NCBI GenBank assembly: GCA_963585895.1
Contig: OY757904.1
Span: 82,748,389-82,812,388, forward strand
Reading direction: 5' to 3'
DNA from: Sepioteuthis lessoniana
Lineage: Eukaryota > Mollusca > Cephalopoda > Myopsida > Loliginidae
DNA length: 64,000 nt
Shown here piece after piece: positions 10,015-20,128 of the stretch. Position numbers and translations under genes: made by a program. How positions within the stretch are numbered: position 1 is the stretch's first letter; each line of letters begins with the position of its first letter. Below the pieces are notes generated by a model that had not been told where the DNA came from, searched no databases, and was given only the letters and a program-made list of their open reading frames with translations.

Positions 10015-11900
10015 TTATTCTGCAACAAAAAGAGTAATTGCAAACTTTGAACGATTAGACAAATTGAAAGGAACATCGCTGAAACAAGAGAACAGTAAAT
10101 TAAAACAATGAAAGGAATTATAAAAGTCTGAGATGAAAATCCAATTGAATGCGTTGCAAAAAATGTTTGTTATTCCCAATGAGATGTGTCTCAAATGTGG
10201 TGTAAATATACACAAAATTGGAATGTTACAAAAAAGAGAAAAAAGGAAAACGTAAGGGTAGACCATGGAAGCGTCAGAATAGAAAACTCAAATAAAAAAA
10301 ACAAATGGACGGAAAAAGAAGTCAATATTTTTGTTGAAGGAAATAAGATTAACATATTAAAAACAAAGCCAAACGAAAAACAAGATTAAAATCTAAACGT
10401 AAGAAAATAAAGTTACAGTTGGCATTAGAGAAGCAGCCATAGAATGCTACTGATTGGAGGAAAGTGATATTAAGTGACGAATTTTCATTGGCCGAGGTGA
10501 TTATGCAGAATCATTTGTCTGGTATCATTCTAATGAAATATATAAAAATGTCTGAACAAGACAAACAAATTTCCCTATTTATTTATGATGTGCGGTTTTA
10601 TTGTCAGGTAAAGGACCAGAGCAGAATAGCAATTATTGCTTGAACAGTCCATGTACAGCTGCACATCGAAATTTTGGAGAATTTTCTCATTCAATCGATA
10701 AAAAATACATTTGATGAAGACGAAGATATTAAGATAATTATAGATTTCATCAAAGCAACGAACGTTGAAGCTTTTTATTATTCAGGGAAAACATAACAAT
10801 CAGAAGCGTGTCCTTTAAATATGCTGGGGTAAGCAACTAATACTACCTCGGTCTTAGATGAAAATGAATAATTTTTATCAATTTAACATATAAATAAGAA
10901 ATATTTGAATCGAAGATTATTAATTCTTGAGCCTAACGTTCTAAACAAAATTGAACATTTTTAGGTAAATGTCATCATTCAAGAACTCTGATAAGTAATG
11001 ATTTCAAATAAAGCATTTTTTTAAATACTGCTGGCAAAACTATGCGTATTGGCCTACTTTATCTCTTACTAAATCAGCAGCAGCTGAACGTTTTGTGTAC
11101 CCGTTTACAAAAGTTACAAACTATATTTACTCTATATTTCGTTTTGTATTGTCTTATTATATTGTGAAACCCCCATTGCAAGTACCGGGCCATCGGCCAA
11201 ATGAGTAGAGTGTTCATTATTGGTCTGAAAGACCGGGATTCAATCCCAGGTCGAGTCATACCAAAGACTCAAAAATGGTACTTGATGCTGCCTTTCGTAG
11301 CACTTAGCACTATAAGGTGAGGACCAAGGGTTAAGTGGGGCAATCCAGGGAATGGTGTAGCACCCTCCCCGACACCTCGGTGTAGTAGCTATCGAAAAGG
11401 GAGCCTTCGGTTCACCGTCTACTAAGGTCACCAACTTTTAACTATATTGTGAAAAGAAGTTACTGAAAATTGAATTTTGTGTATCAGAAATATAGATTTT
11501 CAACGGTAATTGTCTGCTTACAAGCTTCACGTATTCTTTACAAAAGGTAAAAATTCACCAATTCTCACTAAAGTTCTATATGATACAATTTGAATAAATG
11601 ATATATTAAACTTAATAAATAAAGTTATTGTTTTGATTTTGTATTAAACAAATCTTATAGGGCCAGCAATGCGTTCCAAGCTTCTTAGGTACATCGACTC
11701 AATGATATAGCTTGCAAAGTGTCTAGATCTTAATCTGATGGGAAACTTACAAAAGAAATTTCTTTAAAAACTAATCTATAATTAAGTTGATCTGATGACT
11801 ACTATTCGAGAAAGTTGGAACTATCTTGATTAGGAACAGTGCTTACATTAGTGAAGGGAAAACTTCAAAAAGCCAGCCTGCTTGAACAGGAGCAACAAGG
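10015..11900 (+). mobile_element. Decayed Tc1-like DNA transposon, split by a SINE
   Basis: Plus-strand fragments in different frames follow the order of a Tc1/IS630-superfamily transposase. A basic GRP-type segment (KRKGRPWKR) lies near 10250, DWRKVILSDEFSLA near 10455-10500 resembles the W-K-V-SDE motif at the first catalytic Asp, and LENFLIQSIKNTFDEDEDI near 10670-10730 precedes the second. After the SINE, CLDLNLMGNLQ near 11720 matches the SPDLNPIENLW region and LMTTIRESWNYLD near 11790-11830 matches the C-terminus. Stops and frameshifts throughout; inactive. Terminal inverted repeats were not found. The SINE-A at 11170-11442 lies between the two transposase parts, so the transposon is older. 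Confidence 0.65.
11170..11442 (+). mobile_element. SINE-A copy 2 with 12-bp target-site duplication
   Basis: Head AATGAGTAGAGTGTTCATTA with B box GATTCAATCCC, body as in copy 1. TATATTGTGAAA stands at 11158-11169 and again at 11443-11454, a perfect 12-bp target duplication that fixes both ends. Inserted within the Tc1-like remnant. Confidence 0.9.
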
Positions 11901-11984
11901 CACTAATTAGGATGTTCTTGTTGATGATTCCATAATTCCATAATTCTTTTTTCAAAAGTGAGTGATTTCAAAATAATTACCCTA

Positions 11985-12380
11985 TTTGATCCAGGACACT
12001 GAGGAGAGGGAAAACGCATAAAGAAAAAGCTAGATGGGAACGAAACAAGAATTCTACGAGTTATATTGAACAAATCCTGGAAGTAACACCCCATGAAAAA
12101 ACAGCTGTACGGCCACTTACCACCCATCTCTAAAGCATCCAAGTATGACAAACAAGACAGGCCGGAAAAGCAAAGACGCACCCTTAAGTGACGTTCTTTC
12201 TTTGGAACCCGCTACACATGGACGTGCCAGTTTGGCCGACTAGCAAGAATTGATTTATATCAGCTCTGTGCGGATACAGAATGTAGTTTGAAAGACCTAC
12301 CGGGAGCGATGGACGATAAGGAGGGATGAAGAGAGTAGAGAGAGAGAGAGAGAGAGTCAGAGAAATCCTTGCTAGCAACA
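11985..12380 (+). mobile_element. LINE beta 3' end (copy 2)
   Basis: Reads in shifting frames as the C-terminus of the LINE at 63168-64000: LDGNETRILRVILNKSWK, QLYGHLPPISKASK, then TWTCQFGRLARID, YQLCADTECSLKDLPGAMDD and REREREI before GA and GATGAT repeats. 5'-truncated and frameshifted. The minus-strand frame at 11903-12181 is its shadow. Confidence 0.75.
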
Positions 12381-12578
12381 TGACTTGATAATGATGATGA
12401 TGATGATGATGATATTCAATTTGTTTGAAGCAAATTTTGACAGCCAGAATGTTTAACTCTTAAATAAAAATTGCTTTGTGCCAAATCTGGGATTTAAAAA
12501 TTTTTCTCTGACATGAAAAGCTGAATGAACATACTCTATGCTCTATAACTGGTGATTTCATAATTTTGACCTAATAAT

Positions 12579-12610
<32 letters not shown>

Positions 12611-12620
12611 ACACACTCGT
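12335..12620. repeat. (GA)n, (GAT)n and (AC)n microsatellites
   Basis: GA at about 12335-12356, GAT at 12390-12413 directly behind the LINE 3' end (probably its own tail), and AC at 12580-12616. Confidence 0.9.
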
Positions 12621-12649
12621 ATGAGTGTGTTTGTGCGTGCGCGCACGTG

Positions 12650-12850
12650 TGTGGGCCATCGTCTTAGGAAATGGACTGGATTAGTTCAAATTCTGAACAA
12701 AGTTGTTTGTGTTTCACTTCATGATAATCCCCTTGGATAGATAGTGAAGCAACCTAAGCACTAGTAAGTAAGTGAACGGATATAGGAGAAAGGAAAATTT
12801 CGAATTCAAAACCAGTGAGCGAGAGGATAGCAACCCTGCCCCTAAAAAGA
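12650..12850 (+). mobile_element. SINE-C copy 3, degenerate
   Basis: GTTGTTTGTGTTTCACTTCATG, GGAGAAAGGAAAATTTCGAATTC and a B-box-like GTTCAAATTCTGAAC keep the SINE-C order. The 3' end is lost. Confidence 0.5.
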
Positions 12851-12934
12851 TACTTGCCATGAAAACACAGCGCTATCACTGATGTTGGTTGGTTGCAGCT
12901 TAATATTCCTTTGGCAGATGAAATTTACTTTACA

Positions 12935-13190
12935 TGCATGTATTTACCTAACCACTCAGCAACAAGCATGATACGACACAGTCAATTTTTTTCTTCTCCT
13001 GCGGTACCAAGGCTAAAAAGCACAGTCTGTCCAACTATTTACCCATATCTTGAGGTTGAAGAAATTCATACTTTTCTCAAGGGCATTGGCACGAAGTAAA
13101 AAAGTACAACAGTCTTGTCTAGGATTTGGACTTCAGTCGTTACGTCCATTTCCTATGACGATAACTTCTTTGCTAGACGCGTTTCTTGTT
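12935..13190 (-). mobile_element. SINE-C copy 4
   Basis: On the plus strand this reads the SINE-C consensus backwards: TTTACCTAACCACTC, CAACTATTTACCCATA, TTTTCTCAAGGGCATTGGC, AGGATTTGGAC and TATGACGATAACTTCTTTGC. The small plus-strand frame here is not a gene. Confidence 0.65.
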
Positions 13191-13199
13191 ATATGAAGA

Positions 13200-13600
13200 A
13201 TTAAAAAAAAAATCTTTTCTGCGTCGATTTAATTCAGATCTCTTCCATTTGTTTCACCGACCTGGTATATGAACTGGATTTGAAACTACCCAGCTATCAG
13301 GCAAATATTTAAATTCTTACAGGAAAATGAAAGCAAATCTTGAAATTTTTTCAATTATTTCGTTTGCCGAATATTCTATTCAAATTTCTTTGCTTAATAT
13401 TCGAAGATTTTTTTTTTTCGCATTTCGTAAAAATAAGGACTAATATAAAAATGATCACTCAAGAATTATTTTCACCAGATTCTGTTCTTTTGAAGGTTTT
13501 TGGAAGGTAGGAGGTTCAGTCGTGGTTTTTGATAAAACCTTCCAATTGCAATGTTTTTTTTCTCTTGCTAATTCGATTGGTTAATAAATAATACATTTGA
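13200..13600. other. AT-rich stretch upstream of the candidate mini-gene
   Basis: Carries an inverted CCAAT box (GATTGGTTAAT, about 13574-13584) some 40 bp before the ATG at 13621, and a short potential hairpin GGAAGGT...ACCTTCC at about 13501-13543. No TATA box is evident. Promoter function is inference. Confidence 0.25.
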
Positions 13601-13620
13601 AATTTGAATTTGCTGAAACG

Positions 13621-13936
13621 ATGAGTGGAATTATTGAATCATCAACAGAAGAAAAAAAACGTAAGTTTTGCTGCTTATTAAAGTTTATTGATTTTTCATT
13701 GCTGTTGATTAATTAGGATTTGTCTTTTGGCAGCTACCATTCTCATGTTGAGTGAGCGAAAATATTGTTGGCGCTTTTGTTAGCCTCACAGTGAGTGTCG
13801 TTTTCTTCCAGATTTAAAGATGTATTCATTAATTCCTACGATACCACACATCAAAACTTTGAATTGGATCTTTAATCAGCGCAAACATATAGAATTAGGT
13901 GTTTTGAAGAGATTGGCTAGCTCAGAAAGAAAATGA
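13621..13936 (+). CDS. Candidate two-exon small protein, 54 residues, function unknown
   Basis: Exon 1 is 13621-13660 (ATG with A at -3, then 13 codons plus one base) and is followed by a consensus donor GTAAGT. Exon 2 begins at 13812 after TTTTCTTCCAG and stays open to TGA at 13934-13936. The joined length is 165 nt, divisible by three. The product starts MSGIIESSTEEKK, has a central IPTIPHIKTLNWIF and ends in the basic GVLKRLASSERK. No signal peptide or membrane segment is apparent. A polyadenylation signal AATAAA lies at about 13970-13976, some 35 bp after the stop. The intron would be 151 bp, short for a cephalopod. I recognise no family. It could be chance, or exon 1 could belong to a larger gene with exons outside the window. 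Too short in each exon to appear as an ordinary open frame. Confidence 0.25.
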
Positions 13937-14434
13937 TAGTATTTTCAAGAATTAGGCAAAAATGATAAATAAATAAACGATCATAAAGATATCATGATAT
14001 CCCACCGTCAGCATTTCTTAGAATAAGCCGACTGCATTCCTTGCAGAGAGGGAAAATCTACCCAACAAATGGATGACATGGATATGGCATCAAACCGTAA
14101 CCGGCGGTGAGGCTCCTGCTCTGTGCAATGAGGAATACTTCTTCATTGCTATTACTAAAAGCTCCATTCTGACCCAAAGTAGTAGTTTTTATTAGGGTTC
14201 TATTAATGGGTCAGTTAAATTTGTTTGAAAAACTATTAACGTTTGACTAGAGTAATTCAAACTACATATCTGTGTGCAAACTATTTGTATTAGATAAAAG
14301 TACTAGTAACCAAATGTACAAATTGTCCGTATCAAATGTATGCTTTAAATAACTCAAAAGGGTTTGTTGCGCCGTTAATCAAATAAATCAAACCAAATCA
14401 AACCAATATACAAATTTTTGTTTACAAAATTTCA

Positions 14435-14757
14435 ATGCCGAAGATTTTAGCAATAACTATTCCCTAATAATATCTGTTTTGATAGCGTAATGTTCCGCTA
14501 GAAATAAGAAATACTTGTATCTTTAGTTTAGAAGAAAAAATAGATATGCCAAGGAGACTTTTAAGAGTCCTGAAGATTTAATTAGTTTGGTTTCTTTGTT
14601 CAATGGCATATCATATCAACCTTTTTAGATTATTTAATGCCAAAGTTATCCTTGTAGAAGAACTGCAGTGATATTATTCAACCCATAATTTTGAGGATAA
14701 GGGAGTTCATGCCTTTCCCATAGGTATTAATCCAAAAGTGAACGTAATAGCATGAAG
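14435..14757 (+). repeat. Left arm of a 325-bp inverted duplication (X unit plus SINE-B)
   Basis: From CAATGCCGAAGATTTTAGC through AGGAGACTTTTAAGAGTCC and into a minus-strand SINE-B, this matches the reverse complement of 16112-16440 at roughly 90 percent by eye. The arm carries both a non-SINE unit (X, about 14435-14600) and the SINE 3' two-thirds. Confidence 0.85.
14605..14757 (-). mobile_element. SINE-B copy 2, lacking the tRNA head
   Basis: Plus strand shows the tail (AATGGCATATCATATCAACC, GATTATTTAATGCC) then the body to GTGAACGTAATAGCATG, where similarity stops just before the B box. Part of the left arm of the inverted duplication. Confidence 0.75.
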
Positions 14758-14974
14758 ACATTTACAGTACAACACACAAAAATATCTTATAGTATATATA
14801 TGTATATATATATGGAGACTCCCGTTGATTTTGATTAATGTGAACCCAACAGGTTTCGTCATTCTTGATGCCTGATTCTTGTATGAGATTTCAAACCACC
14901 AACAGATATGCATACCAGTCCATAGATAATACATCCAAAATAGTAGATGAAATTGCTGGCCGCTCTGATAGAGC

Positions 14975-15545
14975 TTTCCTTTTCTCTCTTAATACTCGGA
15001 GACGATGAAGATGAATTTAGTCAAATTTCTTGATGCAAATTGAAACAACTTGTTCGAATGCATCAACAAGCTCGAAAGTTGTTTTTAGCTTGTCTCTGTA
15101 TTTAACATATGGTCTTCCAAGATTTATGTTTCCGTCATGAAACTGGCTATAAATGAGGATTTTTGGAAGTATATTACTTTTCATTCAGATGACATGTCCT
15201 GCCCATCCCAACTTTGATTATAAACAAAAGATTGCTATTTCTCTAATATTGCACTGAGCAGAGATCAGAGTTTGAGATTCTATCTTGCAGTGTGATGACA
15301 ACTCATGTAAAAGCGGGTTAATTTGTGATCGATAGAATTTCCATCTACTCAAATGAGTGGTATGACAGCATTGGAAACAACGATCACTATCTCAAACCGA
15401 ATAACCTTTTTATTCCAAAGACGATGATGGAATTTTACAAATGCACTGGTAGTTTTTGCTAATCTGTTGACTGTCTCATTATCCAAAGATGCACTAATAT
15501 TCACATTGCTGTCTAAATATGAGAAAGAATTTACATATTTGAGGG
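14975..15545 (-). mobile_element. LINE gamma, C-terminal fragment
   Basis: Minus-strand frames give, in protein order, the region behind the reverse transcriptase of a non-LTR retrotransposon: KYVNSFSYLDSNVNI, NRLAKTTSAFVKFHHRLW, GWAGHVI*MKS with ILPKILIYSQFHDG, then NLGRPYVKYRD and LKTTFELVD. The pattern F-YLGS, LW, GH-RM, LP-LL, GR-RP-RYKD is typical of this domain. Stops interrupt it; inactive. A different family from alpha, beta and delta. It sits between the two arms of the inverted duplication. Confidence 0.75.
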
Positions 15546-15689
15546 GTTTTTTTTATCAATGGTAAATTTCTTGCTTATGAAAGTTTCCTTATTATTTCTT
15601 GCTTATGAAATAGTTTCCCGCTATTTACAATTTTCAAATAAGTAATCTTTACATTCTTCTTGTTTTGAGTTCGTCTTACAATACTCTCT

Positions 15690-15960
15690 TCACATCACAT
15701 ATTTTTTTTACTGATTTTAGTCCGTTTTCTTTCTTTCTTTTCTTTTCTTTTGCCTTGTTTTATTCCTTATTGTCGGTTTCTTCTTGCGTTTCTATTTTGA
15801 AATGAGTTCGTTCCTTTTATTCGGCAAATTAGTTTTGTTCTTTCTATTCAGTTATGCACAGTTTAAGTTACAATTTTGTTCCTGCGTTTGGTGTTTTCTC
15901 TTTCTTTTTTTATTTCTACTCCATTCTACAATGTTTTCTATAATATATACAATATTATAA
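15690..15960. repeat. Pyrimidine-rich tract
   Basis: T/C-rich on plus (TTTCTTTCTTTTCTTTTC and similar). No gene recognised. Confidence 0.6.
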
Positions 15961-16044
15961 TACATACACATGCAGTAAGCAAAAGAATAACTAATGGTCT
16001 CTAGCTGAATTCTAAGTGACTGCGACTCTTCTTAGATCTTCTCC

Positions 16045-16262
16045 TGACATAATGGCTAAAGTGCTGGACTGTGGCCCTGAAGTAAGCGAGTTCGAACTCC
16101 AGTTGTGCGATTACGTTCACTTTTTGAATTAATACCCATGGGAAAGGCATGAACTCCCTTATCATCCGAGTTATAGGTTAAATAATATCACAGTTGTTCT
16201 TCTATAAAGATAACTTTTGCATGAAATAATCTAAGAAGGATGATAATCCATTAAACAAAGAA
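16045..16262 (+). mobile_element. SINE-B copy 3
   Basis: Head CCTGACATAATGGCTAAAG and B box GAGTTCGAACTCC; body with TACCCATGGGAAAGGC and GTTATAGGTTAAATAA; ends AATAATCTAAGAAGGATGAT. Its 3' flank is the X unit, as in the left arm at 14435-14757. Confidence 0.85.
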
Positions 16263-16440
16263 TCCAAACTAATTAGATCTTCAGGACTCTTAAAAGTCTC
16301 CTTGGCATATTTATTTTTTCTTCTAAACTAAAGATATAAGGATTTCTTATTTTTAGAGGAACATTCTAGTATCAAAACAGATATTATTAAGAAATAGTTA
16401 TTGCTAAAATCTTCGGCATTGAAATTCTGAAAACAAAAAT
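16112..16440 (-). repeat. Right arm of the inverted duplication
   Basis: Reverse complement of 14435-14757, including the X unit at about 16270-16440. The SINE head at 16045-16111 lies outside the shared segment. Confidence 0.85.
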
Positions 16441-16554
16441 ACGAATTTATTGCCGTCCAAAAAATGTATAATTCTTTTATATATATACATGCAAGTTTCT
16501 TTTTCCTTATAGAGGCGTAGCAATTTTAATTTGATATTTTAATTAGAGATTTTC

Positions 16555-16690
16555 AGTGTTGTTGAATTTGGTCACAAATAATCCCTAATGATATCCGTTT
16601 TAATTTTCACTGAAAGATTTTAATCATATGATTTTCCACAAGAAATGATAAGATCATAGTATCTTTGGTTTAGAAAATTTTTTATAAGAG
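16555..16690 (+). repeat. X unit, third copy
   Basis: AATAATCCCTAATGATATCC, CCACAAGAAATGATAAGATC and GTATCTTTGGTTTAGAAAA match the X unit of the inverted duplication and the copy at 21060-21160. X is thus an interspersed repeat; class unknown. Confidence 0.6.
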
Positions 16691-17039
16691 CAAAAGAAAG
16701 TAGAAGTGTAGTTATTTCTAGGCGAAAGATAATTTTAATAGACAATCAATAATTCGAATTATTGAAAATTTTCTTTTTTTCCTCCCCACCCACACTGACT
16801 ATTTCGGTTGTTTTATTTAACAACTTTCTTGAGATGAACAGTTTACAAGGAAAGAAAAATGGCTTCTTTTCTATGTATTGCTATTTTTTAGAAAAAAATA
16901 CCCTCTTTACAGATGATAAGCCTGAAAAACGAGTTAGAATGGACCGGTAAAAACATTTGGGCAACAACAAGAGCGAGAAAGTGAATAATCTCTCAGTTAC
17001 TAATATTTTCTTAGTCCGACAGAAGATTACGATGGTCGG

Positions 17040-17040
<1 letters not shown>

Positions 17041-17073
<33 letters not shown>
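17041..17073. repeat. (AC)n microsatellite
   Basis: Pure AC tract of about 33 bases. Confidence 0.97.
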
Positions 17074-17078
<5 letters not shown>

Positions 17079-17242
17079 AAACTCGTTACAATGACAGTGG
17101 CCTGTATGATGAGTTTGCTGACCAACGTACGACGATATGGGTCTTGTGGGTGCACATTTTGCGTAGTTATTTATTTGAAAGTTTCTGGTTTTTGAAAGGT
17201 CAAATATTTTAAACCTTTGCATGCCTGACTGCCAGGCTGATT

Positions 17243-17390
17243 GCTTTAGTTTCTTTGTTTAATAGCATATCAACCTTCTTGGGTTATTTAATGCTAAAGT
17301 AAACGTAATAGAGGAACTGGAGCTTGAACTCGCTTACGACGATGTCGCAGTCCAGCACATTAGCTACTACACCACGGGGACTCCCCACTC
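17243..17390 (-). mobile_element. SINE-B copy 4, short internal deletion form
   Basis: Plus strand: AATAGCATATCAACCTTCTT, GGGTTATTTAATGCTAAAG, then directly GTAATAGAGGAACTGGAGC, CGAACTCGC-like B box, and CACCACGGGGACTCC. The body between tail and head is deleted. Confidence 0.7.
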
Positions 17391-17434
17391 TCCGATGGCC
17401 CAACTGACTTTCGGATTGACTTTCATGAAAATCC

Positions 17435-17518
17435 TCATTTTGGCCATGCCAGATCCTTGTGTGATCCTTGTACCAGATTTTGGCCATGCCAGATCCTGTG
17501 TGATCCTTGTACCAGATT
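17435..17518. repeat. Tandem duplication of about 38 bp
   Basis: TTTTGGCCATGCCAGATCC plus GTGTGATCCTTGTACCAGA occurs twice head-to-tail with a 2-bp difference. Confidence 0.85.
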
Positions 17519-17589
17519 GGATAGCTCCCAACCTGACCAATTGTTATTTCGATCTGACAACAGAAATCGTTTTTTTTTTTTTTAAGTTT

Positions 17590-17895
17590 TTTAGATCAGA
17601 AATCAACTATGAGAAATTCCAGATAGTAACAGGTCATTTTATCTCGACTATGCATTGGTCACAGCGACTTATGCATTCCTTTATGCTCAAACAAGAGGAA
17701 CAACCAAGGTGTATAGCATGTCAAATACCCTACACTGATAAAGACTTTCTCATAGAATGCGAAGCTTTCGTTCTCATAATACAATGCTTTTTTTAAACTC
17801 AAATAATATAAACGATCTCTTTGAAAATGTCAGCGTAAATGACATTTTATTCTTCATGAGAGAAACAAAATTATACCAAAAATTATAAATGTAAA
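17590..17895 (+). mobile_element. LINE delta, C-terminal fragment with zinc knuckle remnant
   Basis: Reads TGHFISTMHWSQRLMHSFML, then EEQPRCIACQIPYTDKDFL and IECEAF. This is the C-x2-C ... H-x4-C knuckle found at the C-terminus of RNase-H-bearing non-LTR elements, with the His replaced by Asp. After a frameshift it continues NINDLFENVSVNDILFFM and RETKLYQKL. Broken and 5'-truncated. A fourth LINE family in the window. Confidence 0.7.
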
Positions 17896-17899
17896 CATG

Positions 17900-18160
17900 A
17901 TCCATAACATACAAAACAATCAAGCATCATCCCTGATCCTCTTAATAAAAAAACAATCCCTGACGATGTGAATATATCATCAAAAAGAAATAAAGTCTAT
18001 TAAGAACTGAAACACGCCAAAATGTAAATATAAATATTTACAGTACGTAATACTTTAATCGGTATGCATAAAATAACAACAAACGGGTTGATATTCCGTT
18101 AATGCCGTTAAAATCAATCAATCAATCAATCAAGTTTTCTCGGTTTTACACACTTGCATT
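17900..18160. other. AT-rich spacer
   Basis: Nothing recognised apart from an (AATC)4 run at about 18113-18131. Confidence 0.5.
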
Positions 18161-18161
18161 T

Positions 18162-18163
<2 letters not shown>

Positions 18164-18241
<78 letters not shown>

Positions 18242-18284
18242 TCTATATCTATCCAGAGATAGATAGATAGATAGATAGATAGAT
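18164..18284. repeat. (AT)n and (GATA)n microsatellites
   Basis: AT tract at about 18164-18238, then GATA/TAGA units at about 18255-18285. Confidence 0.97.
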
Positions 18285-18421
18285 ATGCATAAACAAACGA
18301 ACACTCTTATTATCTTGCAGGTGGAATTAAAGATAATTAACGGCAATTACATGTATCACATGACCAACGAAATGTCAACTAAGTATTCTTGAGTGTTTTT
18401 TATAAGTATTAAGTATTTTTT

Positions 18422-18990
18422 ACAATAGGTATAAATGCACTGAATTTCCCTGAAATGCTTTATGAACTGAAACAAATAAATAATACGTTACACTTAATAG
18501 ATAAAATTATTTCGAGTGTAAATTTCAAAACGAAATTTTAAACTTCTAAAAGTTTTATACAATTTGATCATGAATATTTCTATTTGTTTATCAAATTATT
18601 TATGTTAACGTCATCTTTCAAGTACTATAATAATAAGAAAAAGATTTGAATGAATCGGAATAGAAAAAATAAAATATCAACTGTAGGTAAAATCTCGAAA
18701 GACATTAAGCGAATTAGTTGAAATTTTCTTTCACCAAATCAGCGAGAGCCGATGTTATGCTTACATTTGACTATTGCCTTAGCTAAATTTACTCCATATT
18801 TTATCTTGAATACATATCATTTTATTGTGGAAAAACTTTACAGCTAATTGAATTTTTCATTTCAAAAGTACAGATTTTTAAAAGCGAATTTCCATTTATA
18901 AGTTTCAAGGTATAAATGCACTGACTTTCCCTAAAGTGCTTTATGAATTGAAACAAATAATACGTTACACTTAATAGATAGAATTATTTC
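18422..18990 (+). repeat. Two direct copies of an 85-bp sequence
   Basis: GGTATAAATGCACTGA, TTCCCT, TGCTTTATGAA and ACGTTACACTTAATAGATA occur in the same order at 18427-18520 and 18908-18990. The intervening sequence is AT-rich and not recognised. Confidence 0.8.
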
Positions 18991-19045
18991 TTAAGTTTGA
19001 TAGAATATTTGTATTGTGAACTTTGTTTTTTGGGAATACAGGCCA

Positions 19046-19048
<3 letters not shown>

Positions 19049-19082
<34 letters not shown>

Positions 19083-19088
19083 TGGGCC

Positions 19089-19122
<34 letters not shown>

Positions 19123-19130
19123 GGCCCACC
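19049..19130. repeat. (AT)n tract and 50-bp perfect palindrome
   Basis: 19081-19130 reads GGTGGGCCCCTT, AT repeats, then AAGGGGCCCACC. Both strands are identical, with 12-bp GC-rich arms around an AT core. It abuts the 3' end of a minus-strand SINE-A. Expected to extrude as a hairpin or cruciform. Confidence 0.97.
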
Positions 19131-19330
19131 GTAGTCGTGGGCAACCCGAAGGCTACCTTTTCAATAGATACTACACCGAAGTGTAGTGGGGGCGCTACTC
19201 GTTTCTGGATTGTTCCACTAACCATTAATCCGTACCTTATAATGCTAAGGGCTAAGCAAAGAGCATCAAGTACCTTTTTTTGAGCCTTTGGTATGACGCG
19301 ACCCCGATCTCCCGAGCAACTGACGAACAC
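19131..19330 (-). mobile_element. SINE-A copy 4
   Basis: Reverse complement of SINE-A: CGTAGTCG, ACCCGAAGGCT, CTACACCGAAGTGTAG, TTTGGTATGACGCGACC and CGATCTCCCGAG. The head is trimmed at the B-box side and followed by AT/AC repeats. Confidence 0.8.
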
Positions 19331-19335
19331 CAAAT

Positions 19336-19336
19336 G

Positions 19337-19422
<86 letters not shown>

Positions 19423-19449
19423 CATTAGTTGCATGTCTATGACAGCAAG

Positions 19450-19506
<57 letters not shown>
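19336..19506. repeat. (AT)n/(AC)n cluster
   Basis: AT, AC and AT tracts with an embedded GACATTAGTTGCATGTCTATG segment at 19421-19453 that recurs at 20700-20732. Long YI frames here are artefacts. Confidence 0.95.
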
Positions 19507-19508
<2 letters not shown>

Positions 19509-19509
19509 T

Positions 19510-20097
19510 CACATGCGCAGAGACAGAAACAGAGATAGAGTGTTGTATCCTGTGAAATCAAATGAATTATTCCTTATATTTCAAGTTCATTGTTATATTG
19601 CTTCTTCAGCCTTTAATGCTAAATTTTCTTTTTTGATCTTCAATTTTTTCACTACTTATCCAGTTCAAAGCCGAAAAGTTACGGCTCTGTCTATGTTGGA
19701 CTTAAGACTTTTTCATTATAATCATTAATATTATTATGACAAATTTTCATTATTATTATGACAAGACATCTTCATCTTTATCATTATCATTATGATGAGA
19801 ACTTTGCCTTATTACAACGAATATTTTAATCAGAAAACAGAGGCGAATATTGTGTTATTGTTATTGTCGTTGCCGAGTTCCAATTCTCGACGGGGCACTT
19901 TTCTTTTGGGAATGGCGTTTGAGAACGGCAAAAATTCCTCTCTTTTTTTCCCAGCTTTAAGTAAATACGAGGGAGGACTGTGCTCTGTAACCTTTATAGG
20001 GTAACCAGTCTGTAAGAAGGAAAACTCTGAACTCAAACCAGCTGCAGCAGATTTAGCAGTGGATAGGAATTAACTAAAAAAAACAAAAACAAACAAA

Positions 20098-20128
<31 letters not shown>

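Noticed and set aside
19091-19561. 156-codon minus frame and similar frames at 18161, 23744, 29855-30243, 39168-39484, 49291-49738 and 60376
   Set aside because: They consist mainly of YI, CV, HT or SL dipeptides from AT, TG/AC and CT microsatellites; no domain remains when the repeats are removed.
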